NCBI GenBank assembly: GCA_050184295.1 | Contig: JBFXAM010000009.1 | Span: forward strand, 1-64,000 | Source of the DNA: JBFXAM01 sp050184295 | GTDB taxonomy: Bacteria; Planctomycetota; Phycisphaerae; UBA1845; Fen-1342 | Direction: 5' to 3' | Length of the DNA stretch: 64,000 nt | Part shown: positions 8,911-16,259 of the stretch, one piece after another | How positions within the stretch are numbered: the stretch's first letter is position 1 | Layout: every line of letters starts with the position of its first letter | The notes under the pieces: model-generated | Told to the model about the DNA's origin: nothing | What the model saw: the letters and a program-made list of their open reading frames with translations, nothing else | Database searches by the model: none | Translations under genes and position numbers: made by a program

Positions 8911-9357
8911 ATGCCGCTGACGCTTCGCGTACGCCGCAAGCCCGGAACCGACGATCTGCCGCTGCCGCAGTACCAGACCGAGCACGCCGCGGGGCTCGAT
9001 CTCTACGCTGCCGTGCCGGAGCCGGTGACGGTCGCGCCGGGGGAGGTCAAGCTCGTTCCGACCGGGTTGTTCGTGGAGATTCCCGCCGATTGCGAGGGGC
9101 AGATTCGCGCCCGCAGCGGGCTGGCCCTGAAGTGGGGACTGATGCTCCCGAACGCGCCCGCAACCATCGACGCCGATTATCGCGGCGAGGTGCAGGTCAT
9201 CGTGGCCAACTGCGGCGGCGAGCCGTTTACGCTCGAACGCGGCATGCGTTTCGCGCAACTCGTCATCGCGCGGTACGAGCGCGTCGGCGTGGTCGAGGTC
9301 GAGGAGCTGAGCGAGACGCGGCGTGGCGGCGGGGGGTTTGGGCACACGGGGCACTGA
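8911..9357 (+). CDS. dut: dUTP diphosphatase (dUTPase)
   Basis: 148 residues, a normal trimeric dUTPase. It hydrolyses dUTP to dUMP and pyrophosphate, keeping uracil out of DNA and feeding dTMP synthesis. All five family motifs are present in order: AAGLDLYA (26-33), RSGLALKWG (68-76), IDADYRGEV (86-94), RGMRFAQLVI (110-119) and the glycine-rich RGGGGFGHTG tail (138-147). Motif 3 reads IDADYRG rather than the commoner GTIDSDYRG, a mild variation that keeps the catalytic Asp. I chose the ATG at 8911 because AGAGGA sits five bases upstream; the in-frame codons before it are poor. The gene lies between ugd and a flavoprotein gene with no obvious functional link to either. Confidence 0.95.
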   Translation: MPLTLRVRRKPGTDDLPLPQYQTEHAAGLDLYAAVPEPVTVAPGEVKLVPTGLFVEIPADCEGQIRARSGLALKWGLMLPNAPATIDADYRGEVQVIVANCGGEPFTLERGMRFAQLVIARYERVGVVEVEELSETRRGGGGFGHTGH

Positions 9358-9570
9358 CCCGAACGCCCGCTCGTCGCTCCGCGGGCGTCGCGCGGGAGGC
9401 GTTGGCCACAGCGGGCGCAGAGTTCGAGACTCGGGAAGGGTTCGCTTCGAAGAATCGTCACAGGCGCGTTCGCTGTGCGTCACGGATCTTCTTCCGGCGC
9501 GCGTCCCGAAGAGCGGACCGGTGTTGTGTCGGCGCGGCGCTTGCGACCTGGACTCGGCTGTGGGGCGGCG

Positions 9571-10716
9571 ATGTCGGCGTACGATGCGATCGTGCTCGGG
9601 CTCGGCGGCATGGGGGCGGCTGCGCTCGACCATCTCGCGCGGCGCGGGGCGCGCGTGCTCGGGCTCGAACAGTTCGATCTCGTGCACGATCGCGGCAGTT
9701 CGCACGGCGAGACGCGCATCATTCGCAAAGCCTATTTCGAGCACCCGGCGTATTTGCCCTTGCTGCACACCGCGTACGCGCTGTGGGACGACCTTCAACG
9801 CGAGAGTCGCGAGCGGCTCTTTGAGCGCTGCGGCCTGCTCATTGCCGGGCGCACCGACGGCCCTGTGATTCCGGGGGTCCGCCGCGCCGCAGCCTTACAC
9901 CAACTGGCGATCGAGGATGTGGGCGTCGCGGCAGCGCGGCGGCGGTTTCCCATGTTCGCGTTTGACGACGATCACGCGGCGTTGTTCGAGGCGGACGGGG
10001 GGTTGCTTCGCGTGGAGGCGTGCATCGCGGCGCACCTGGATCGGGCGCGCCGCTGCGGCGCAGAAACACGGGCGCGCGAGGAAGCGCTGCACTGGTTTGC
10101 CGATGAGCACGGCGTCACGGTGACCACGCGGAGCGGGCGTTATCAGGCCGGGCGGCTGGTGATCTGCGCGGGGGCCTGGGCGGGTCGGCTGCTGCCGAAG
10201 CTGCGCGTTTCGTTGCGGGTGCGCCGCAAGGTGCAGCTCTGGCTGCGATGCGACGACGCGCGCTACGCACTCGCGCAGGGCTGTCCGGTGTTTGCGCATG
10301 ATCTCGACGACGGCTTCTTCTACGGCTTTCCAGCGCTCGACGGCGCGACGGTCAAGGTCGCGCTGCACACCGGCGGCCAGGCAGTCGACGATCCGTCCAC
10401 GCTCGATCGAGCACTTTGCGATTCGGACGCGCCGCCTGTCGCGGCGTTCGCGCGCCGCTATCTGCCCGGAGTCTCGAGCGACGTCGTGCGGCACTCGGTA
10501 TGCATGTACACGATGACGCCCGACGAGCATTTCGTGATCGATCGTCACCCGCGACACGACCGCGTGGCCTTTGCCGCCGGCTTCAGTGGTCACGGGTTCA
10601 AGTTCGCGAGCGTCGTCGGAGCTGTGCTGGCCGACCTCGCGCTCGATGGAGCGACGCGCGAGCCGGTCGAGTTTCTGCGGTTATCGCGGCCGGCGCTGGC
10701 TGCGCCGATGGATTGA
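9571..10716 (+). CDS. Monomeric sarcosine oxidase / N-methyltryptophan oxidase-type flavoprotein
   Basis: 381 residues, matching the DAO-superfamily amine oxidases of about 380-390. The FAD dinucleotide motif is near the start (VLGLGGMGAAALDHL), followed by EQF and the conserved GSSHGETRIIRKAY. Cys311 in HSVCMYT is at the position of the cysteine that binds FAD covalently in monomeric sarcosine oxidase, and the C-terminal FSGHGFKFASVVG signature is present. Enzymes of this family oxidatively demethylate N-methyl amino acids, releasing formaldehyde and H2O2; the substrate cannot be read from sequence. I start at the ATG at 9571, which gives the flavoprotein N-terminus directly; upstream in-frame codons are arginine-rich. 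It converges with the membrane protein gene 60 bases downstream. Confidence 0.85.
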   Translation: MSAYDAIVLGLGGMGAAALDHLARRGARVLGLEQFDLVHDRGSSHGETRIIRKAYFEHPAYLPLLHTAYALWDDLQRESRERLFERCGLLIAGRTDGPVIPGVRRAAALHQLAIEDVGVAAARRRFPMFAFDDDHAALFEADGGLLRVEACIAAHLDRARRCGAETRAREEALHWFADEHGVTVTTRSGRYQAGRLVICAGAWAGRLLPKLRVSLRVRRKVQLWLRCDDARYALAQGCPVFAHDLDDGFFYGFPALDGATVKVALHTGGQAVDDPSTLDRALCDSDAPPVAAFARRYLPGVSSDVVRHSVCMYTMTPDEHFVIDRHPRHDRVAFAAGFSGHGFKFASVVGAVLADLALDGATREPVEFLRLSRPALAAPMD

Positions 10717-10776
10717 GCGCGAGTCAGCGGTTGGGCGTGCGGCGGCGGATCCGGCGTTGATTGGGCGCGTGCGTGC

Positions 10777-12354
10777 TCATCGGAACAACCGTCCGGTCGT
10801 CAGCCGCATTTCCGCCTCGCGCATGTCCATCAGCGACCAGTGGGCCGCGGACGCACCGACCTGCAACGCCACCAGAAGCGCCAGAAACCGCGCGTCGCGC
10901 ACCCAGCGCGGTGCGTTGGCCTGCGCGACCAGCAACGCCCCCAGCAGCAACAATGGAGCGAACGGAATCCACAGGCGCGGCGTCTCGGCGTTCGTGAAGG
11001 GCGCCGTCGAAATCAGCACAACGCTGGTCGCGATCAGCAGGTGGAAGCCGAAGCGTGCCGCGCTGTCGGCTGGTGGCCGGGCGCGATCGACGGCGTCCGC
11101 GCGCGGGTGGCGGGACTGTCCGGCGGCCAACGCGGCTGCCCACAGCGTCGGCCCCGCAAAGAGCAGAAAGAGCGGCACGCCGATGAGCTGCCAGAGCAGG
11201 GGCATCGCGTCGGGGCCGCGCGTCACTTCCGATTGTGAACGGGCCACCGCGGCGACGGTGGCGAGCAGCGGCACGCCGAACGCGAACTCGACCACCGCCG
11301 CCGAAGCGAGCGCACCGCCGATTGCCGGCAGCAACGTACAAAACCAGCATCGGTTGCGGTCATCACGTCTGCGCCACGTTGCGAGCGTCGCCGCCGCCGT
11401 CAGCGCGAGCGCGAGCCACGCGTGTACGAGGCTGACGAGAACGGTGGGGATCAGCACGGCGCCCGCTGCCGCTCCCGCGACCCACGACCCGCGTCGCAGC
11501 GAGCGAAGAAACAGCAGCAGGGGCAGCGCGAGCGTGAGCAACTGGGCGGCGTCCTTGCCGGGCGCGAATGCGAGCGTCATCGGCGAGACGACGCAGCAGA
11601 TCGCGTACGCCAGCGCCGGCGCCGGGTCGCAGAACAGGCGCGCGAGGGCGTAGAACAGCGGCGTCGCGAGCAGCCATGTGAGTTGAAGCACCCACGCGGA
11701 GACCAGCGCGACGCTCATCAACGTCCGCTCGCGCGGCAGCTCGACGCGTTCGCGCGACAGGAAGTCGTCGAGGGACGTCTTCAGCGCCGGAAGCGTGACC
11801 ACGTGCTCGCGCAGCCACCAGATCAATAGTGTTGTCGCGGGCGGATTGCTGATGACCCGCGTGCCCTTCATCTCGGCCGGCGGCGTGCGGGCGCGTTGCG
11901 GGAAGTTGCGCACATACTCGCCGGGATCGTCGATCTCCAGCGCCTCGCGCACAAACGCGCCGTCGTGCGAAGGCGAGATGAAGTTGAAGACGTGCTGGTT
12001 GACATGCGCCGGCGGCGAGAAATAGCTCCACGCGCCGGCCGCCGCGATGCCGGCGCTCGCGGTCAAGACGCCCAGGGTCCGCCGCCCGCGGCCGGCATCG
12101 CCGGCGAGCCAGACGCCGACCGCGAGTACGCCCGCGATCGCCGCCGCGGCCGGCAGCGCGGCGAGCCTCCCGATGAGCTGCGGCGGGCGCGAGTAGAGAT
12201 AGGTCATGCGTCCTGGACAGCCGAGCGGCACGTCGAGCGCGTGGAGTGCAAGTAATGTGACCAGCGGAAGGCCGGCGGCGAAAAGCAGCAGCCGACGGGC
12301 GCGGGTGTGCACGGCGTCCGGCGGGGCCGGCGATTCGTGGAGTACGGGGCCCAT
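10777..12354 (-). CDS. Polytopic membrane protein, possibly a GT-C type glycosyltransferase
   Basis: 525 residues if started at the ATG at 12354, with AAGGAA about 13 bases upstream. About ten hydrophobic helices are spread over the length, beginning with LLLFAAGLPLVTLLALHAL. A long non-membrane loop after the third helix contains PSHDGAFVREALEI and VISNPPATTLLIWWL. A large extracytoplasmic first loop with acidic residues, followed by many helices, is typical of lipid-linked-sugar glycosyltransferases (GT-C fold). I do not see the diagnostic DD or DE pair clearly, so this is only a suggestion. It ends convergently with the amine oxidase gene and starts divergently from the oxidoreductase operon across 470 bases. 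Function unknown. Confidence 0.6.
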   Translation of the reverse strand: MGPVLHESPAPPDAVHTRARRLLLFAAGLPLVTLLALHALDVPLGCPGRMTYLYSRPPQLIGRLAALPAAAAIAGVLAVGVWLAGDAGRGRRTLGVLTASAGIAAAGAWSYFSPPAHVNQHVFNFISPSHDGAFVREALEIDDPGEYVRNFPQRARTPPAEMKGTRVISNPPATTLLIWWLREHVVTLPALKTSLDDFLSRERVELPRERTLMSVALVSAWVLQLTWLLATPLFYALARLFCDPAPALAYAICCVVSPMTLAFAPGKDAAQLLTLALPLLLFLRSLRRGSWVAGAAAGAVLIPTVLVSLVHAWLALALTAAATLATWRRRDDRNRCWFCTLLPAIGGALASAAVVEFAFGVPLLATVAAVARSQSEVTRGPDAMPLLWQLIGVPLFLLFAGPTLWAAALAAGQSRHPRADAVDRARPPADSAARFGFHLLIATSVVLISTAPFTNAETPRLWIPFAPLLLLGALLVAQANAPRWVRDARFLALLVALQVGASAAHWSLMDMREAEMRLTTGRLFR

Positions 12355-12401
12355 GCGCGCGTCGGGTTCCTTGGTCGCGCCTGAGGCGGCGGTTGCACAG
12401 G

Positions 12402-12463
12402 CGTCGGTGCGACTATCTTCGCGACGTCCGCCGCCGCGCCAAGTGCGACACCGTCGGTGCGAC
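12402..12463. repeat. Two direct copies of CGTCGGTGCGAC 50 bp apart
   Basis: The same 12 bases occur at 12402-12413 and 12452-12463, exactly 50 bp from start to start, about 300-360 bp upstream of the sigma-54 promoter. Their distance and helical phasing fit an activator site, but no palindrome is present and this is inference. Confidence 0.3.
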
Positions 12464-12762
12464 GACGGTCCGCGTGTGCGATGCGGATCCGCGGCCGGGC
12501 GCGGCGGCGCATCCGATTCCCGTGGCGAAGCACGGGGACCGGCTGGCCGCTTGGCGGGGCGGGTTCGGGTTGATGCGCGGCCACCCGCCGGAACCTCTCG
12601 TCGGGTGCGGAAGACCTGTTCGTCGATCGGGCGCGTCCAGTTCGTCCGGTGGGCGATTCTCCCCAGCCGGGTGCGCGAATTCCCCCACTTCCGGAGCGCC
12701 GCGGAGGCCCCCGCCGGCGTTCCCATCCGCGTTTTTTGGGCCGTGGCGCGTGTTTTTTTGTC

Positions 12763-12778
12763 TGGCACGCTGCTTGCA
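12763..12778 (+). promoter_or_regulatory. Sigma-54 (RpoN) promoter, -24/-12 type
   Basis: TGGCACG-N4-TTGCA matches the RpoN consensus at every conserved base. The invariant GG (12764-12765) and GC (12776-12777) are separated by the required 10 bases, and a T-tract lies just upstream. The expected start is near 12789, about 35 bases before the ATG at 12825, leaving the GGAG at about 12813 inside the leader. Sigma-54 promoters need an ATP-using enhancer-binding activator, so the 400-bp upstream gap probably holds its sites. Confidence 0.8.
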
Positions 12779-12824
12779 GGAGAACTCCTGGTGTTCGCCC
12801 GTTCGGGCGCCTGGAGACGTGCTC

Positions 12825-13769
12825 ATGAACGCGACTGCGACGCGCTATCGGCTTCCGTTCCGCGACGATCTGGGCTTCTGCAATGTCCTGCTTTCCGCGC
12901 TCGGCGGGGACGGCGCCAACATGGCCGCCAAGCTGCTGTTCAAGATCGCGGTGCAGGAGATGGGCCTCGACGGCGGGTACGACGCCCGCTACGGCTCGGA
13001 GAAGAAAGGCACCGCCACCGACGTCTCGCTGCGCCTGTGCGAGCCGGACAATCCGGTGCGCCAATCGGGTCCGTCGACACACCCCCACGTGCTGGTTGTG
13101 TTTCACGACAACATGATCGAGCCGCTGGAGCTTCACCGTGGTTTGCAGCAAGGCGGCACCTGCGTCGTCAACACGCGCCGCCCACCCGACGAGGTTCGCG
13201 CCTGGCTGCGGTTGAATCGCGGGCGCCTCGTCTGTCTCGACGCCTCGGCGGTCGCGCACGACAGCGGCAGCCGGCTGAACATGCCGCTGCTGGCGGTGCT
13301 CACCCACGAGCTGGGCTTCCCCGACGAGCTGGTCGCCGAGCAGGTCCGCAAGCGCTGGCCGCGCGCCGCCAACGCGAACATCACCGCGTTCGAGCAGGCC
13401 CTGCACGGCGTGAGCGCCCGACAGTATGAGCGGGGCGCGTTCGAGGTGCTCAGCGGCGCGCCGCCCCGCGGCCCGATCGGCTGGGCGAACATGCTGAACG
13501 GCGGCACGATCGACGCGCTGACGCACACGACGCGCGGGCGCGACAACCGCCTTGCGGCGCAGGGGCGCGTGCCGCGCTTCGCGCCGGAGTCGTGCATCTC
13601 CTGCGGCATCTGCCTGACGGTGTGCAGCGATCCCGGCGGGCTGGTGTGGAGTGACGGCAAGATGGTGGGCATCGACGACCGCTTCTGCAAAGGCTGCATG
13701 CGGTGCGTCGAGGTGTGTCCGGAGACCAAGAAGGGCAAGGCGCTGGTCGCGTCGAACGGCGATGAGTAG
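12825..13769 (+). CDS. 2-oxoacid:ferredoxin oxidoreductase, gamma-delta fusion subunit
   Basis: 314 residues. Residues ~15-240 are the gamma domain (VLLSALGGDGANMAAKLLF, then a Rossmann-like core and the NMPLLAVL stretch). The C-terminal ~65 residues are a delta-type domain with two [4Fe-4S] cluster motifs: CISCGICLTVC (Cys257, 260, 263, 267) and CKGCMRCVEVC (Cys288, 291, 294, 298). These carry electrons from the thiamine-bound acyl intermediate to ferredoxin. The start ATG has GGAG eight bases upstream. It is 11 bases ahead of the alpha-beta gene, clearly one operon, under a sigma-54 promoter. The substrate (pyruvate, 2-oxoglutarate or another 2-oxoacid) cannot be decided from sequence. These enzymes are oxygen-sensitive and work with CoA and low-potential ferredoxin. 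Confidence 0.9.
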   Translation: MNATATRYRLPFRDDLGFCNVLLSALGGDGANMAAKLLFKIAVQEMGLDGGYDARYGSEKKGTATDVSLRLCEPDNPVRQSGPSTHPHVLVVFHDNMIEPLELHRGLQQGGTCVVNTRRPPDEVRAWLRLNRGRLVCLDASAVAHDSGSRLNMPLLAVLTHELGFPDELVAEQVRKRWPRAANANITAFEQALHGVSARQYERGAFEVLSGAPPRGPIGWANMLNGGTIDALTHTTRGRDNRLAAQGRVPRFAPESCISCGICLTVCSDPGGLVWSDGKMVGIDDRFCKGCMRCVEVCPETKKGKALVASNGDE

Positions 13770-13780
13770 GGAGGCTGATC

Positions 13781-16093
13781 ATGACCGTAGCAACGCTGGA
13801 TCGTGAACCGCGGGTGGTCTCCGACCGCCCGCCTCAGACGCCGCTGCTGGGCAACGGCAACGACGCGGTGGCGCGGGCGATTCTGGACATCGGGTACGAC
13901 TGTGAGGGGTATTACCCGATCACGCCGTCGTCCGACGCGGGCGAGGCGGTGTCCGAGGCGTTCGCGAAAGGCGAAACCGACATCGCGTTTGTCATTGCGA
14001 CCAGCGAGCTGGCGGCGCTGGGCATTTGCGCCGGGGCGGCGGTCGCGGGGGCGCGCGTGGTCGACGTCACCAGCGCCAACGGACTGCTGCTCAAGGCCGA
14101 GCAGATGCCCGCGATCAGCGGGCTCGGGCTCCCGATGGTGCTCAACCTCTCGACGCGCGACGTGTCCGCGCCGCTGAACATCAAGAACGGCCATTCCGAT
14201 CTCTACGCGACGCTCGGCTGGGGCTGGCTCGTTTTTCTCGCGCCGACGGTCCAGGCGTGCTACGACATGAACGTCATCGCGATCCGCGTCGCCGAGGCGG
14301 TCAACCTGCCCGCGATCGTCGCGTACGACGGTTTTCACACGTCGCACGCGACGCGCCGCTTCCAGGTTTTCAAGGATCGCGAGGCGGTCCGGAGGTTCGT
14401 CGGACCGGCGCCCTTCAAGGCGACGCTTGCCGGACGGAACGGCCGCTTCAGCCTGCTCGACGTGCAGCACCCGCGGACGTTCGGCGCGTACATGAATGAC
14501 GACCTGATCAACACCAAGGTGCAGCTCGAGCAGAAGTTCGATCGCGCCTACGAAGTGATTCCTGCCGTCTTCGCCGAGTTTGAGCGGCTGAGCGGGCGGC
14601 GCTACACGTTCACGCAGCAGTACGGCGACCGCACGGCGCCGCGCTGCCTGGTGGCGCTCAACACGGCCGGCGAGGCCGCCAAGGACGCCGTCGACGAGTT
14701 GCAGCGGCGCGGCGAGCCGGTCAATCTCGTGATTCCCACCGTTCTGCGTCCCTGGCCGGAGCGCGAGCTGCTCGACGCGATCGGCAGTTCGACGCGGATC
14801 GTCGTCGCCGAACGCGGCAGCCAGTACGGCGCGAGCAACTACCTGGCGAACGAATTGGGCGCCTCGATTCAACGCCGCCCGGAGCAGTTCCGCACGCCGG
14901 CGCGCATCTGGCAGCGCACCTATGGCATCGGCGGGCTGAATTTCACGCGCGAGGACGCGTTTCGCATGTACTCGCTGGCGGCCGAGGACGCACCGGGCGC
15001 GGCTCCGACCGACGACGCGCCGCGGTTCGGCTTCTGCGAGGAGAAGAGCTACCACGGCGCCTGGCGCGGCGACGCGAAGTATGACCCGCCTGTCACGCTG
15101 ACGCCGCTGACGGTCGCCGATTGCTCGCTCAACGTGGGCGCCGGCGACAAGGTGAATCTCAAGGAGCTCTCGAAGATGCCGACGCGCTTCGAGAAGCACA
15201 GCGCGTGTCCCGGCTGCGGCATTTTCACGACGCTGAACCTGTTTCTGCGCGGCATCGACGGGCATGTCGTGCTGCTGTTCAATACGGGCTGCGGGATGGT
15301 GGTGACGACCGGCTATCCGCTCACGAGCTTCAAGGTGCCTTATTTCCACAACCTGTTCCACAACGCGTCGTCGACCGCGACCGGCGTCGTCGAGATGGTG
15401 AAGCGGTTTCAGCGGCGCGGCGAGCTGCCGGAAGACGTGACCGTGATTGCGGTGACGGGCGACGGCGGCGACGACATCGGGATGGATCAGGTCATCGGGG
15501 CGGCGCTTCGCAACGACCCGTTCATCATGCTGGAGTATGACAACAAGGGCTACATGAACACGGGCGCGCAGATGTGCTATACATGCTTCAAAGGCCAGGT
15601 CGCCGCCAACGCGCACGTTGGCGCCCAGCAGACCGGCAAACGCCAGCACCACAAGGACGTGATTGAGATTCTGCGCGGGACGTTCGCGCCCTATCTCGCG
15701 ACCATCGCCGAATCGCACGCGCCCGACGCGATTCGCAAGGCCCGCAGAGCGCAGGCGACCGTGCGCGCGGGCGGCTTTGCGTTTGTCAAGGCGCTCTCGG
15801 TCTGCCCGCTCAACTGGGGCATGGACGAAGCGATCGGGCCTTCCGTCGTCGAAGCGTGCGTCAACGCCTGCCTCCACCCGCTCTTCGAAGTCGACCACGG
15901 CATCACGCGGGTCACGCACAATCCCGACACGAAGGGCGCCCGCATCCCGGTCACCGAGGCATTCGCGAAGATGGGCGGCGCGTTCCGCCACCTGGCGACG
16001 CCGGCATGCGCAGAGCTTGCCGCCGACGTTCAGGCGGAGGTGGACCGGCGCTGGACGCGCTTGAAGACGCTGGCGGACAACCCTTTGCTCTAG
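13781..16093 (+). CDS. 2-oxoacid:ferredoxin oxidoreductase, alpha-beta fusion subunit
   Basis: 770 residues that join the alpha and beta subunits of a thiamine-dependent 2-oxoacid oxidoreductase. The alpha part opens with LGNGNDAVARAILDIG and YYPITPSSDAGEAVSEAF, the pyrimidine-binding half, then the transketolase C-terminal-like domain (about 265-380). The beta part starts near residue 470: CPGCGIF (Cys476 and 479) and NTGCGM ligate the proximal [4Fe-4S] cluster, and GDGGDDIGMDQ (from 560) with YDNKGYMNTG bind Mg-thiamine diphosphate. It decarboxylates a 2-oxoacid to an acyl-CoA, handing electrons to the gamma-delta partner encoded just upstream. A strong GGAGG lies six bases before the ATG. 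Separate alpha and beta chains, or a single chain with everything, are commoner than this two-by-two split. Confidence 0.9.
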   Translation: MTVATLDREPRVVSDRPPQTPLLGNGNDAVARAILDIGYDCEGYYPITPSSDAGEAVSEAFAKGETDIAFVIATSELAALGICAGAAVAGARVVDVTSANGLLLKAEQMPAISGLGLPMVLNLSTRDVSAPLNIKNGHSDLYATLGWGWLVFLAPTVQACYDMNVIAIRVAEAVNLPAIVAYDGFHTSHATRRFQVFKDREAVRRFVGPAPFKATLAGRNGRFSLLDVQHPRTFGAYMNDDLINTKVQLEQKFDRAYEVIPAVFAEFERLSGRRYTFTQQYGDRTAPRCLVALNTAGEAAKDAVDELQRRGEPVNLVIPTVLRPWPERELLDAIGSSTRIVVAERGSQYGASNYLANELGASIQRRPEQFRTPARIWQRTYGIGGLNFTREDAFRMYSLAAEDAPGAAPTDDAPRFGFCEEKSYHGAWRGDAKYDPPVTLTPLTVADCSLNVGAGDKVNLKELSKMPTRFEKHSACPGCGIFTTLNLFLRGIDGHVVLLFNTGCGMVVTTGYPLTSFKVPYFHNLFHNASSTATGVVEMVKRFQRRGELPEDVTVIAVTGDGGDDIGMDQVIGAALRNDPFIMLEYDNKGYMNTGAQMCYTCFKGQVAANAHVGAQQTGKRQHHKDVIEILRGTFAPYLATIAESHAPDAIRKARRAQATVRAGGFAFVKALSVCPLNWGMDEAIGPSVVEACVNACLHPLFEVDHGITRVTHNPDTKGARIPVTEAFAKMGGAFRHLATPACAELAADVQAEVDRRWTRLKTLADNPLL

Positions 16094-16173
16094 CGGCCCG
16101 CCCGTCGCGCGCAGCGCACGGGGCGCCGTGCTCGTGTGGCGCCTCGAAAGAAAGCGATCCTTTCACGGACCGA

Positions 16174-16224
16174 CGCGCGGCCTTAAAGCCGCGCGGAACC
16201 GCCGCGCGCGACATGAATGTCGCG
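16174..16224. terminator. Paired hairpins between convergent genes
   Basis: Two hairpins lie between the oxidoreductase stop and the sensor kinase stop. The first has arms CGCGCGGC/GCCGCGCG (16174-16181, 16188-16195) with a CTTAAA loop; the second has CGCGACAT/ATGTCGCG (16207-16214, 16217-16224). A two-way terminator is likely; no U-tract is present. Confidence 0.4.
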
Positions 16225-16259
16225 GCTCCAGTACGGCGCGGTCTTGATGAGGCACTACG

